64,000 nt of DNA from an uncultured Clostridia bacterium (GCA_947589575.1 CANQBM010000005.1:1-64000); one strand, 5' to 3'; shown: positions 1-9,149, counted from the first letter of the stretch. Numbers and translations are program-made. The notes: generated by a model not told the origin, from the sequence alone.

Positions 1-138
1 AGGGACAAAATCTACACCGTCTCGCAAACGCACCGCAGGTGTTTGCCTGTCGTCCGGACGGAATATCCGGCTACACAGTGCACCGTATGCCACGCCGCCG
101 CCCACAAGCAACAGCAAACCGATAATAAATGTAACCAT
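1..138 (-). CDS. cstA: CstA-family peptide transporter, N-terminal fragment
   Basis: The first 46 codons of a gene that runs off the left edge. The peptide opens with a hydrophobic helix (VTFIIGLLLLVGGGVAYG), then a C-x-x-x-F-x-PDDR-x-TPA segment and DGVDFVP, the conserved start of carbon-starvation/peptide-import CstA transporters of Clostridia. The ATG at 138 has a GAAGGG ribosome site about 9 bases upstream. An in-frame ATG at 162 lacks one, so 138 is preferred. Family members are integral membrane proteins that take up peptides or pyruvate. Only the first helix is visible, so the exact substrate cannot be judged. Confidence 0.72.
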   Translation of the reverse strand, partial: MVTFIIGLLLLVGGGVAYGALCSRIFRPDDRQTPAVRLRDGVDFVP

Positions 139-199
139 ACCAAAAATCCCTTCTTTCCGCATTTTCCTAGTTGCGCAGGTAGCCTGCTACGATATAATT

Positions 200-228
200 A
201 TTTTATCACATTAGACGCATCATAGCAA
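200..228 (-). promoter_or_regulatory. Sigma-A-type promoter of the cstA-like gene
   Basis: Read on the minus strand, TTGCTA (223-228), a 17-base spacer and TAAAAT (200-205) lie about 60 bases upstream of the transporter start. Spacing is ideal; the -35 matches the consensus at four of six bases. No operator is evident. Confidence 0.5.
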
Positions 229-334
229 GTATTTACTTGTAGAAATAGAATGGATGAGTTACGGTAAGTGGTAAAAAGAAGTGCCGAAACGAAGAACCTG
301 TGTTACAGTAAAGTAATCCTCCGTAAAGCAAAGT

Positions 335-511
335 GAACGCTGGATCAATGAAATCTTTACTGCGTTCGAGGCTTTGAAAAATCACCTGGTTGAGTGTGAT
401 AATCAAGCGGTGCGTCAGATTATTGAATGCATCAAAGCAATAGCAGCAGAGCAGATACTCATCGTCTTAAAGGGCGGACCAAAAAGAACGGTGCAGTTCA
501 CGGCAGAATAA
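335..511 (+). pseudogene. Remnant of a large serine recombinase, C-terminal end
   Basis: An open frame of 58 codons ending in TAA. It reads ERWINEIF, then ECDNQAVRQIIECIKAI, then a short beta segment ILIVLKGG and ends GPKRTVQFTAE. The pattern (Y/C)D(D/N)-x-x-VRQ(L/I)IE-x-I-K-V followed by a (L/I)-x-(V/I)-x-(F/L)-K-G-G strand is typical of the C terminus of large serine recombinases of Clostridial transposons and integrative elements. In-frame stops occur just upstream (314), there is no start codon or ribosome site, and the catalytic domain is absent. It is best read as the scar of a lost mobile element. Apart from it, 139-744 holds only the cstA promoter and AT-rich leader. Confidence 0.5.
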
Positions 512-744
512 GAAAACTGTTTTTCTGAATGCTCTGAAGAGTATCTGTCAGAAAGGCAGTAATTTTTCGACTTTGAATTGTCAGTCAACTTGAAACCTGT
601 ACATCTTTTTCGTAGTACCTTTCCAAGAAGTCGCTAAAGTATTAATTTTAGCGGCTTTTCTCTTTTTTTTCACTTATTTTAATCACTTTGAACAATAATA
701 TTTAAAAAATAAATATTATTGTTACAATAAAGATGGTGATTATA

Positions 745-3675
745 ATGAAAAAAATAATATCAATATTACTGTCGGCAACAATTATAATAGGCGGCAGCAT
801 AGCGATTCTTAACAACACTGATTTATCAGTAAGTAAAAAAGAATTAACCCGTGAATATGTCAGCAAAGCCGAGGCTGTGCAATTTGCCGATGAGGTTAAG
901 CAATTAGAAAATACAAAGGAGGCTGCTGATTGCAGACTAATTGTCAGCGCGGATAAGGAGATTGACAGTCAAAATGCAGTTCAGACGGCAACGGGAATTA
1001 ATGGACTTTATGTTATGCAGTACAGCAGTGAAAATGAAGCTAAAAAGGCTTATGATTATTACAATTCTCTTTCATATGTCAATTATGTTGATTACGATTG
1101 CTTTCAGGAAAACGCTATTTTGGAGTATTATAATGATGAAGAGCAGGATAATTTTGATTATAAAACACTATGCGCAAGTACGGCAAACTGTAATATTGAC
1201 GACGCAATAAAGCTTGTGCATCAAGAATATCCTGACCTGCCTGAAATGAAAGTTGCTGTATGCGATTCAATTGCATTTGTAAATAAATTTACTAGGGACA
1301 GAATTAAAGGAAGATATTCATTTTTTACAGACACATCGGGTGAAAATTCAACAGAAACGTATACACACGGAACATCCGTTTCAAGCACAATTATTCTAAA
1401 CACAATGGACAATGTTAAGTTATATACTTATGAACTAATAGATAAAAATAATAACACAAGTATTACGTATTGTATCTCTGCAATTTATCTTGCTGTCAGC
1501 GAGGGCTGCAGAGTTATAAATATGAGTTTAAAATATATTACTACCGTTACCAGTAACGCTGATGCGTTAAAAGAAGCAGTCAATTATGCAACAGAGCAGG
1601 GAACTGTTGTAGTATGTGCAGCAGGCAACGACTCCAAAGATTTAAGTACATATCACATGTATCCCGCTATTATTCCTAACGCAATCACTGTCGGTGCCCT
1701 TGACAGATCAAATAAGACATGTGATTTCAGTAATTACGGTAAAGTTGTTGATATATATTCAACCGGCTATGGTCTCACCCAGTATACAACATCAGGAGAC
1801 GACCTTTTTATGTGCTGGGCGGGAACTTCAGCGTCAACTCCGGTTGTTTCATCAATTGTCGCGTTATTACTTTCCATAAAACCGGATTTAACAGCGCAAG
1901 AAATTGAAAAGTTATTTCTTGAAACAGGTGATTCAACCAATGATTCCAACGAGTCAGAAGCCAACAAATTAATTTCGGATGCCTATGAGGCAGTAAAATT
2001 TTTGACAGGTAAAGAGCTTAAAGCGGTTTCTATTGAATATACATTAAATATAGATCCGGATAAAAATTCTTATGATTTATCCTTTTCAAGTGACGATGAT
2101 GCCACGATTTATTACAATACTGATTTTCAACGTCAAAGGCCTTGCAGACCGTTTAAGGATTATCAAAGACCTGCTGAATATGATTATTTATATGAAAAAG
2201 GTACAACCCTTAATTTTGGCGGATATCGTTCTTTGGCTCTATGCGCATATGCACCCGGTAAAGCAAAAAGTCATACAGAATTTATAATGGTGCCTAATCA
2301 AAACAAAAGCAGCGGTTTTACACTAACTAAATCCGATGATTCACAAGATTATAATACCGTTTCCTATTGCAACTTAAATAGCAAAATAATTGAAGTTCCG
2401 GAAGAAATTAATTATTTTGGAATTAATTATGAAATACAGGAAATCGGTGAATTTTGCTTTATGGGAAACCAAACGGTGGAAACAATTATTATACCTGAAA
2501 GCATTAAAAAAATTAACGCATATGCCTTTGCAAACTGTCCAAACCTGAAAAATGTTATTGCGCTTGGGGTAACAGAATGCGATAAATACGCTTTTTATGA
2601 CTGCGAAAATCTCACCGAGGTTAATATTCCTTATCTGACAACCGCAAATACCGGTTTATTTAAAAATTGCAAATCACTTGAAACGGCAAAACTCGGAGTG
2701 CTTACTCAAATCTGCAATCACGCCTTTTTCGGCTGTGAAAAATTAAAGTCAATTAAAACCACTAATGATGATATTTCATTTGCTTCAAGGACATTTTATA
2801 ACTGTAATCATTTAACAATTACTGCTCCTGACGGAAGCTCTATGGCAAATTGGGCAATTGAAAACAATATTCCTCTTATCACAACAGAGGAATCGGTATG
2901 CGAACATCCAAATATAGAAATTATAAAAAATATAGACAGTACCTGTACAAAGCAAGGTCTTGTTGTTTATCAATGCCCTGACTGCTATTACACGTATAAA
3001 GAATATCCTTCTATTTTGCCGCACCAATATATCTGCACATTCTACAGCGCAACCTGCACTGCATATGAACACAAGGTATTCACCTGTGAAAAATGCGGTT
3101 ATACATATACGGATATAACGGGCGACACATTACAACCTCACGAATTCAGTTATAGGATAACACGTTATCCTACATTAACAAGAACGGGGCGAAAGGGTGT
3201 TACCTGTTTGAACTGTAGTACAAAATTCCCCGATATAATTCTTCCCGCATTAGCTCCTAATACTGTTACAGGCAGAATTATCACGGCTGAAGACAGTGAG
3301 TACAACGCTCCTAATTCTTATCCGTTGGCAAATGCGAATATCACGATAAATAACGATTTGGTTGCTGTAACAGATGAAACAGGTATTTTTTCAGCTAATC
3401 TTGTAAACGGTGAATATACTGCGTATATCACTCATCCTAACGGAATTGACAGAAGCTTTACTTTCACTATTAACGACGGGTCTATATCAGTTGACGATAT
3501 TGCGGTAATTGCATGCGACTGGCACAAAGACGGCGTTATTAATGCCAAAGATTATGCAATGCTGTCAAAAAATTATATTGACAATATAAAAATATATGAC
3601 CTAAATCATGACGGAATAATAAACGAAATAGAGAAAAATATATTTATAAATACAATTACTAAAGAGCAACAGTAA
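745..3675 (+). CDS. Secreted S8 subtilisin-like protease with LRR, CxxC modules and dockerin
   Basis: Multidomain exoprotein of 976 residues. A signal peptide (MKKIISILLSATIIIGGSIA) starts at the ATG at 745, which has GGTGAT in front; an upstream in-frame ATG at 733 overlaps that site. The subtilase triad is visible: Asp174 in AVCDSIAF, His208 in THGTSVSST and Ser362 in GTSASTPV, with the oxyanion Asn in AAGND. Next come BspA-type leucine-rich repeats (about 520-710), two CxxC zinc-ribbon-like modules (about 719-835), a carboxypeptidase-regulatory-like beta domain (about 840-905) and a type I dockerin (about 915-972) with two calcium loops, DWHKDGVINAKD and DLNHDGIINEIE. Family knowledge suggests attachment to a cohesin scaffold outside the cell. 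No cohesin lies in the window. The gene is monocistronic and ends at a terminator. Confidence 0.9.
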   Translation: MKKIISILLSATIIIGGSIAILNNTDLSVSKKELTREYVSKAEAVQFADEVKQLENTKEAADCRLIVSADKEIDSQNAVQTATGINGLYVMQYSSENEAKKAYDYYNSLSYVNYVDYDCFQENAILEYYNDEEQDNFDYKTLCASTANCNIDDAIKLVHQEYPDLPEMKVAVCDSIAFVNKFTRDRIKGRYSFFTDTSGENSTETYTHGTSVSSTIILNTMDNVKLYTYELIDKNNNTSITYCISAIYLAVSEGCRVINMSLKYITTVTSNADALKEAVNYATEQGTVVVCAAGNDSKDLSTYHMYPAIIPNAITVGALDRSNKTCDFSNYGKVVDIYSTGYGLTQYTTSGDDLFMCWAGTSASTPVVSSIVALLLSIKPDLTAQEIEKLFLETGDSTNDSNESEANKLISDAYEAVKFLTGKELKAVSIEYTLNIDPDKNSYDLSFSSDDDATIYYNTDFQRQRPCRPFKDYQRPAEYDYLYEKGTTLNFGGYRSLALCAYAPGKAKSHTEFIMVPNQNKSSGFTLTKSDDSQDYNTVSYCNLNSKIIEVPEEINYFGINYEIQEIGEFCFMGNQTVETIIIPESIKKINAYAFANCPNLKNVIALGVTECDKYAFYDCENLTEVNIPYLTTANTGLFKNCKSLETAKLGVLTQICNHAFFGCEKLKSIKTTNDDISFASRTFYNCNHLTITAPDGSSMANWAIENNIPLITTEESVCEHPNIEIIKNIDSTCTKQGLVVYQCPDCYYTYKEYPSILPHQYICTFYSATCTAYEHKVFTCEKCGYTYTDITGDTLQPHEFSYRITRYPTLTRTGRKGVTCLNCSTKFPDIILPALAPNTVTGRIITAEDSEYNAPNSYPLANANITINNDLVAVTDETGIFSANLVNGEYTAYITHPNGIDRSFTFTINDGSISVDDIAVIACDWHKDGVINAKDYAMLSKNYIDNIKIYDLNHDGIINEIEKNIFINTITKEQQ

Positions 3676-3740
3676 TATAAATCCACCGTTTACAGCGCAA
3701 ATTCTCATTATTTAGTAATAAAAAACCGAACATTTACTCA

Positions 3741-3780
3741 AAAAGAGCAGGGATGCCATAAAAGCAACCCCGCTCTTTTT
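3741..3780. terminator. Bidirectional terminator between converging genes
   Basis: An inverted repeat AAAAGAGC-GGG ... CCC-GCTCTTTT with A-rich and T-rich flanks. It serves both the protease gene (plus) and the PepSY gene (minus), whose stop codons lie on either side. Confidence 0.8.
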
Positions 3781-3792
3781 ATATATTAAACT

Positions 3793-4686
3793 TTAATCAT
3801 AAACAGGTTCTGAGCTGTATTTAAGGATTTTTCCGTTAAGTGCGTTTACCTCATAATCATATTCGGTCCGCGACACAACAAATTCAATATCATAAACCCA
3901 TTGTCCGTCATCTTTTTCAAGTTTTACTTTTGTAAATAACGCATCACTTTTCTTTACCTTGCTGTGTGAAAGGGCAGCGTCTTTTGCTTTGTCTTCACCG
4001 ATATATTGTGGATTTTCGTTCTGTGTTGAAGCGGTTTTAGATGAAGTGTTTTCGTTAGTTTTGATTTTATCCGCGCTCCATGAGAGAATTGTTGCGTCAG
4101 CGCCTATTTCATAATCATACTTGTATCCGTTTGCGGTGAAATCTATTTCATATTGAAATACGCCGTTATCATAGTCCTGAACGGCTTTTGTAAATGCCGC
4201 GTCATTACTGTTTACTTTTGCATGCTCAAGAGCTATTGCCTTAGCCTTATCTAAAGATATTGCATTTTCGGGCGGTGTCGCGCCCTGTGTATTTGCTTCG
4301 GTTGTCAGATTATTATTTTGCTGACTTGTTGTCATATTTCTTGTTTCGGGAGCCGGTTCGGTAACGGCGCTATATTCACCGTCAATGTCTTTTTTTATTA
4401 CAGTTCCGTCTGAAGCCTTAATTTCATATTCAAATTCCGCCATATTAACATTAAATTCAACATCATATACAAGAACACCGTCCTCCAACGATAAATGCGC
4501 TCTTTGGCGGCTCGCTTTATCATTAGAAACGCCTGCGTCTGCAAGTGCGATTTCAAGCGCCTTGTCCTCGCCTATTGAGTTTCTTTCGGCAATATTTATC
4601 GCATATGCGGCAGCCCCGCCTCCTATCACGGCAACAGCGGCAATAATACATACGATTAAAATTATAAGTTTTTTAGTTTTGTTCAC
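3793..4686 (-). CDS. PepSY-domain membrane-anchored protein
   Basis: A 297-residue protein with a GTG start and a strong AAGGAGG site 8 bases upstream. Residues 7-29 form an uncleaved-looking signal anchor (LIILIVCIIAAVAVIGGGAAAYA). Three PepSY repeats follow (about 35-105, 140-210 and 228-295), each with the pattern I(G/S)-x-(D/E)KA-x-x-(I/A)AL-x-x-(A/S) and ending in V(Y/F)(D/Y)(V/I)-(E/D)F and YDYE(V/I). They are joined by Ser/Thr/Asn-rich linkers. PepSY domains are thought to restrain extracytoplasmic peptidases, so this may modulate an exported protease. The convergent subtilase next door is a tempting but unproven partner. The gene stands alone. Confidence 0.85.
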   Translation of the reverse strand: MNKTKKLIILIVCIIAAVAVIGGGAAAYAINIAERNSIGEDKALEIALADAGVSNDKASRQRAHLSLEDGVLVYDVEFNVNMAEFEYEIKASDGTVIKKDIDGEYSAVTEPAPETRNMTTSQQNNNLTTEANTQGATPPENAISLDKAKAIALEHAKVNSNDAAFTKAVQDYDNGVFQYEIDFTANGYKYDYEIGADATILSWSADKIKTNENTSSKTASTQNENPQYIGEDKAKDAALSHSKVKKSDALFTKVKLEKDDGQWVYDIEFVVSRTEYDYEVNALNGKILKYSSEPVYD

Positions 4687-4762
4687 TGTAAAACCTCCTT
4701 AATAACTAATAGTTTTATTGTTTACAAAAAAATAAAATATATAATTTTCTGAATTTTAATTC

Positions 4763-5401
4763 TTAATACCCTAAGTTTTCATTAACAATTATGACTTTTA
4801 TTCTGTCCTTATGACGCTGTTTTGCCGATATAACATAATTACAGCAAATACGCTGAGGACTCATACAGCCGTCACATATAAGCGGATTGTCATTCTTAAG
4901 GCTTATACATTTGCCTGTTGCCTCACACGGCGTCTTACAGGAAAGCCGTTTTGTATTCAAAGGAGCGGATTTTTCCTTTACACGCGTAACAGCTTCGTCT
5001 ATATCTCTGACAATTTTATTGATACCCACTATCATAATAACCTGCCTTGGTCCGTAAACAATACAAGCAACACGGTTTGAATTGCCGTCTACATTATAAA
5101 GCTCACCGTTTTCCGTAACAGCATTTGATGAACAGAAAAATGTATCGCATCCGAAAGCGCGAATATATGACTGCCTCAGCGCCTCACCCTCAAGTCCTGT
5201 TCTGTCTATAAAATCATAGTCGCCGGATTTCAAAAGGTCCGAAACACCTGTTTCTTTCAGAGTCTCTGAACCGCCGTTTGACACACTTTCGCCCTTATGA
5301 ATAAGAGTTTTAACAAGCGGAACTACATCATCCTTTGTTTCAACAAAATACGGCTTAATTCCATTTTTATCCAAATTTTCCATTACCTTATTAATGTTCA
5401 T
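4763..5401 (-). CDS. LUD-domain protein (lactate utilisation/LutC-like)
   Basis: A 212-residue LUD (DUF162) domain protein. The family hallmarks are SVSNGGSETLKE near residue 40, a DRTG motif, SSNAVTENGELYNVDG in the middle and a conserved GPRQVIMIVG strand. The C-terminal third carries a cluster of cysteines (KTPCEATGKC, ICDGCMSPQRICC), as in the short stand-alone LUD proteins of Clostridia; the Cys pattern suggests a metal or Fe-S site. The start is set at the ATG at 5401, which has GGAG 8 bases upstream. A GTG nine bases earlier overlaps that ribosome site. It lies 18 bases downstream of the ComM-like gene, probably in one transcript. The precise reaction is unknown. Confidence 0.85.
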   Translation of the reverse strand: MNINKVMENLDKNGIKPYFVETKDDVVPLVKTLIHKGESVSNGGSETLKETGVSDLLKSGDYDFIDRTGLEGEALRQSYIRAFGCDTFFCSSNAVTENGELYNVDGNSNRVACIVYGPRQVIMIVGINKIVRDIDEAVTRVKEKSAPLNTKRLSCKTPCEATGKCISLKNDNPLICDGCMSPQRICCNYVISAKQRHKDRIKVIIVNENLGY

Positions 5402-5419
5402 AAAACCCACTCCTTATGA

Positions 5420-6955
5420 TTATGTTTCGTCATTATTCCAGTACTTCCTGTCAAGAGAACGATACTGAAGCGCTTCAGCGATATGACCAGCCCCAATATC
5501 CTTGCTTGCGTCCAAATCGGCAATAGTTCTTGCTATTCGCAATATCTTGTCATATGCTCTGGCGGACAAGCCGAGATTTTCAAAGCTCATTTTAAGAAGG
5601 GAATCAGCCTCTTCTGTAAGCAGGCAGAATTCTTTAGTCATTCTCGGAGTCATCTTTGCATTACATCGAACACCTGTACCCTTAAACCTTTCAAGCTGAA
5701 CTGCTCTTGCCTTGTCAACGCGTTTCTTGATTTCGCGGGAGGACTCCTCAGGTTTTCTGCAGGAAAGGCTTTCATATTCAACAGGCGCCACTTCAATATG
5801 TATATCAATCCTGTCGAGTATCGGACCAGATACCTTATCCATATACCGTTTTCGTGCTGCGGGGGTACATTTGCACTCCTTTGTCGGATGACCGTAAAAA
5901 CCGCAGGGACAGGGATTCATTGACGCAACAAGCATGATGTTTGAAGGATATGTAACCGAACCCGATGTTCTTGAAATGTTCACAATCCCATCCTCAAGAG
6001 GTTGACGCAATGCTTCTTTGCATCGTCTGTCAAATTCGGGAAATTCGTCCATAAACATAACGCCGTTATGGGACAGGCTGATTTCGCCGGGTCTGATAGT
6101 TACTCCTCCGCCTGTAAGCGCCTGAGCAGAAACGGTATGATGAGGCGATCGAAAAGGTCTTTTATCAATAACCGCCTTATCTTTCGGAATGGCTCCCGCT
6201 ATTGAATATAGTTTTGTAGTTTCAAGCTTTTCGTCAAAGGTCATATCAGGAAGAATTGTCGGCAGACGCTTTGCAAGCATTGATTTTCCCGCGCCAGGAG
6301 GACCTATCATAATACAGTTGTGACCGCCTGCCGCCGCAATCTCCAAAGCACGCTTTGCCTCTGCCTGCCCCTTAACATCTGAAAAATCAACACTGTAATT
6401 GACCTTTGTTTCCGTCAAAGCGTCATTATAGCAAGAACTGATCTTTTCAGAACCCGATATATGTTTCATAACCTCAATAACATTTTTGACAGGCAGAACA
6501 TCTATTCCGTCCAAAACACTGCCTTCAAGCATGTTGTCATAAGGTATAAACACTGCGGATATACCTTCCTCCCTTGCCTTTAAAAGCATGGGAAGAACTC
6601 CGTTGACACGCCTGATATAACCGTCAAGCGACAACTCGCCGATAAAGGCGAAATTGTCAACATCACCGTTTAACTGTCCGCTTGCCTTAAGTATGGCAAT
6701 GAATACAGGCAGGTCATATAGCGAACCTTCTTTTTTTATATCAGCGGGAGCGATATTGACTGTAATCCTTGATACAGGGAAATCAAAATGACAATTTTTA
6801 ATTGATGCACGCACACGCTCACGGCTCTCTTTAACAACTGCATCGGGAAGTCCGACTAAATCAAAACGCGGTAAGCCGCGGCTTATATCACATTCAACGG
6901 TAACGCTGAAGGAATCCAAGCCGAAAATGCCGAGACTTTTCACCTTTGCATACAT
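5420..6955 (-). CDS. comM: ComM/YifB family Mg-chelatase-like AAA+ ATPase
   Basis: A 511-residue protein of the YifB/ComM family, helicase-like AAA+ ATPases involved in branch migration during natural transformation. It has an N-terminal Lon-like fold (residues 1-165), Walker A GPPGAGKS at about 218-225, Walker B MFMDEF, a cysteine cluster NPCPCGFYGHPTKECKC typical of the family, and the C-terminal Mg_chelatase_C region (LSARAYDKILRIARTIADL). Three ATG/GTG codons cluster at the start; 6955 (MYAKVKSLGIFGLDSF) matches the family's usual N terminus and follows AGGTGAT. No dprA neighbour is present. It is transcribed divergently from the phosphomutase gene. Confidence 0.92.
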   Translation of the reverse strand: MYAKVKSLGIFGLDSFSVTVECDISRGLPRFDLVGLPDAVVKESRERVRASIKNCHFDFPVSRITVNIAPADIKKEGSLYDLPVFIAILKASGQLNGDVDNFAFIGELSLDGYIRRVNGVLPMLLKAREEGISAVFIPYDNMLEGSVLDGIDVLPVKNVIEVMKHISGSEKISSCYNDALTETKVNYSVDFSDVKGQAEAKRALEIAAAGGHNCIMIGPPGAGKSMLAKRLPTILPDMTFDEKLETTKLYSIAGAIPKDKAVIDKRPFRSPHHTVSAQALTGGGVTIRPGEISLSHNGVMFMDEFPEFDRRCKEALRQPLEDGIVNISRTSGSVTYPSNIMLVASMNPCPCGFYGHPTKECKCTPAARKRYMDKVSGPILDRIDIHIEVAPVEYESLSCRKPEESSREIKKRVDKARAVQLERFKGTGVRCNAKMTPRMTKEFCLLTEEADSLLKMSFENLGLSARAYDKILRIARTIADLDASKDIGAGHIAEALQYRSLDRKYWNNDET

Positions 6956-6971
6956 AATCATCACCTACCTT

Positions 6972-7022
6972 ATTATAACATTTAAGGTCATTATTGACAA
7001 TATTTTTTAATAGGTTTAAAAT
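6972..7022. promoter_or_regulatory. Divergent promoters with overlapping -35 boxes
   Basis: Plus strand: TTGACA (6994-6999), 17-base spacer, TAAAAT (7017-7022), facing the phosphomutase. Minus strand: TTGTCA (complement of 6995-7000), 17-base spacer, TATAAT (complement of 6972-6977), facing comM. The two -35 hexamers share five bases, so RNA polymerase can probably occupy only one at a time. Confidence 0.65.
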
Positions 7023-7061
7023 GATAGGTGTATGAAATTAGCTGTTAAAGGATGTGTTTTT

Positions 7062-8780
7062 ATGAATGATATTAATACACTCTACAATGAATGGCTTGAA
7101 AAAGCCGTAATAGATCCCAGCATAAAAGAGGAGCTTGAAAGCATAAAGGGAAACGACGACGAAATTCTCGACAGATTTTATCGTTCTCTTGAATTCGGCA
7201 CGGCAGGTCTCAGAGGAGTTATAGGAGCAGGTACAAACAGAATGAATTATTACACCGTATGCCGTGCAACACAGGGACTCTCAGATTTTCTCAATAAGCA
7301 TTTTAAAAATCCTTCCATCGCAATAGGATACGATTCACGAATTAAATCGGACTATTTTTCAGTTGAGGCTGCGAAAGTTCTTGCAGCAAACGGAATTAAG
7401 GTTTATCTTTACAGAGAGCTTCAGCCGACGCCATGCCTTTCGTTTGCAATCAGACGTTTTAAAACCTCAAGCGGTATTATTCTTACTGCATCTCACAATC
7501 CGGCAAAATATAACGGTTACAAATGCTATAATTCAAACGGTTATCAGATGACTGATGAGGAGGCAGGCGAAACCTATGAATACATAAAAAAGGTCGACTA
7601 TTTCACAGGGATAAAGACAATGGATTTTGATGAGGCTGTGTCAAACGGTCTTATTGAATATATGGGGGACGAGGTAATCGACGAATTTCTTGACGAGGTT
7701 ATCAAGCAGTGCGTTAATCCTGACGCTGTTAAAAAAGCAGGTCTTAAGGTCATTTACACTCCGCTTAACGGAACAGGCAACAAGCCTGTAAGAAAAATTC
7801 TTGACAGAATAGGCGTTAAAGACGTTTTTGTTGTACCCGAACAGGAAATGCCCGACGGCAATTTCCCGACTTGCCCCTTCCCTAATCCGGAAATCAAGCA
7901 GGCATTTGAATGCGCGCTTAAAATGGCGGAAGAAATTAAACCCGACTTGCTTCTTGCAACAGATCCCGACTGCGACCGTGTAGGCATCGCGGTTAAAGAC
8001 GGCAATGGCGGCTACAAGCTTATGAGTGGCAACGAAGTCGGCGCTATGATGCTAAACTATCTCCTTTCGCAAAAGCAGGAAAAGGGTACTCTCTCTGAAA
8101 GCAGTATTGCTGTTAAATCTTTTGTTTCGACCGATCTTGCAGAGGTTATCGCAAAAAAATACAACTGCACCTTTAAAAATCTTCTTACGGGCTTTAAGTA
8201 CATAGGCGAGCTTATTACACAACTTGAGGCAAAGGGAAGAGCTAACGACTTTGTAATGGGATTTGAGGAATCGTACGGATACCTCGCCGGCACACACGCA
8301 AGAGATAAGGATGCGGTTGTTGCGTCGATGCTCATATGTGAAATGGCGGCTTATTACAAGTCACAGGGTAAAAGCCTTGCGGATGTTATGGACGATATAT
8401 ATGATGAGTTTGGATATTATTTCAATACTGTTTCAAGCTACACGTTTGAGGGCGCGTCGGGCATGGAAAAAATGGCAGACATTATGAACGGACTGAGAGA
8501 AAATACCCCCAAAAGCTTTGGCGGTATGGAAATCACCGTAATTGACGATTACAAAACGTCCGTTTCAACAAATACGGCAGACGGCAGTACAAGTCAAATT
8601 GAACTTCCTAAATCAAATGTGCTTGCTTACACGTTGACAGACGGAAATAAAATTATAGTCAGACCGTCAGGTACTGAGCCGAAAATTAAGGCATACATCA
8701 CAGCTATCGGGAAAACCCGATCAGATGCAGAATTAATTGCCGACAAACTGATGGCTGACGCAGATTTAATTATGAAATAA
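7062..8780 (+). CDS. Phosphoglucomutase/phosphomannomutase (alpha-D-phosphohexomutase)
   Basis: A 572-residue enzyme interconverting hexose 1- and 6-phosphates, cytosolic. All four family signatures are visible: the phosphoserine loop TASHNPAKYNGYK, the Mg-binding DPDCDRVG, the sugar-binding loop GFEESYGYL and the phosphate-binding RPSGTEPKIKAY near the C terminus. The N terminus (FGTAGLRG) is of the PgcA type found in Firmicutes. The start at 7062 has AAAGG upstream; an in-frame ATG at 7032 lies too near the predicted transcription start and lacks a ribosome site. Length is normal. A 31-codon membrane-peptide gene follows 10 bases later. Confidence 0.93.
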   Translation: MNDINTLYNEWLEKAVIDPSIKEELESIKGNDDEILDRFYRSLEFGTAGLRGVIGAGTNRMNYYTVCRATQGLSDFLNKHFKNPSIAIGYDSRIKSDYFSVEAAKVLAANGIKVYLYRELQPTPCLSFAIRRFKTSSGIILTASHNPAKYNGYKCYNSNGYQMTDEEAGETYEYIKKVDYFTGIKTMDFDEAVSNGLIEYMGDEVIDEFLDEVIKQCVNPDAVKKAGLKVIYTPLNGTGNKPVRKILDRIGVKDVFVVPEQEMPDGNFPTCPFPNPEIKQAFECALKMAEEIKPDLLLATDPDCDRVGIAVKDGNGGYKLMSGNEVGAMMLNYLLSQKQEKGTLSESSIAVKSFVSTDLAEVIAKKYNCTFKNLLTGFKYIGELITQLEAKGRANDFVMGFEESYGYLAGTHARDKDAVVASMLICEMAAYYKSQGKSLADVMDDIYDEFGYYFNTVSSYTFEGASGMEKMADIMNGLRENTPKSFGGMEITVIDDYKTSVSTNTADGSTSQIELPKSNVLAYTLTDGNKIIVRPSGTEPKIKAYITAIGKTRSDAELIADKLMADADLIMK

Positions 8781-8790
8781 AGGAGAAAAA

Positions 8791-8886
8791 ATGGACAGGA
8801 AATGGGTTAAAATCACCGCTATTATTCTTGCGGTGCTTATGGCGGTAAGCGGCCTCAGCGTCGGAATAATAGGCTTTTTGAATTAA
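8791..8886 (+). CDS. Small single-pass membrane peptide (31 aa)
   Basis: An ATG with AAAGGAGA five bases upstream opens a 31-codon frame: a short basic start (MDRKWVK), one hydrophobic helix (ITAIILAVLMAVSGLSVGIIG) and FLN. Charge distribution predicts the N terminus inside. It lies 10 bases after the phosphomutase stop and just before a strong terminator, so it is the last gene of that transcript. Size and layout resemble the tiny tail proteins of the Prli42/DUF4044 kind in Firmicutes, but homology cannot be asserted. The function is unknown. Confidence 0.7.
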   Translation: MDRKWVKITAIILAVLMAVSGLSVGIIGFLN

Positions 8887-8892
8887 TTGTAA

Positions 8893-8927
8893 AATAACTC
8901 CCCGCAAAAATGCAGGGAGTTATTTTT
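8893..8927 (+). terminator. Intrinsic terminator after the phosphomutase operon
   Basis: The stem ATAACTCCC / GGGAGTTAT around a 12-base loop is followed by a run of T. It ends the phosphomutase-small peptide transcript. Confidence 0.85.
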
Positions 8928-8940
8928 TGCCTTAATATGA

Positions 8941-9013
8941 AGAAATCCGCACAAAGTCAAACTCTTCTTTAATCGTACATTGTCTTTTTATCATATCTGC
9001 TAAAACACAGAAA
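8941..9013. repeat. Left copy of a diverged direct repeat flanking the redox cassette
   Basis: The segment CTCTTCTTTAATCGTACAT ... ATATCTGCTAAAA (8963-9005) recurs with small gaps at 14126-14169 in the same orientation. Weaker similarity extends into the adjoining 20-30 bases on both sides. Read on the minus strand, both copies contain an ATG and a short lysine-rich frame, but indels shift the frame between copies. The rest of 8928-9149 shows no gene I can support. Confidence 0.55.
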
Positions 9014-9149
9014 AATAAATTTAAGCTAATACAGGAATGGATAATTGAATTTTTCCTTATGCTCTTCGTCTGTATACAAATTTGCAATTTCAAAAAAATA
9101 CGTGTTGTAAGATGCCCGTACCGCATAAACAAATCATATTACTTGTTGT

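Noticed and set aside
43-225. Plus-strand 60-codon frame at the left edge
   Set aside because: It is antisense to the cstA-like start, which has a matching ribosome site and promoter.
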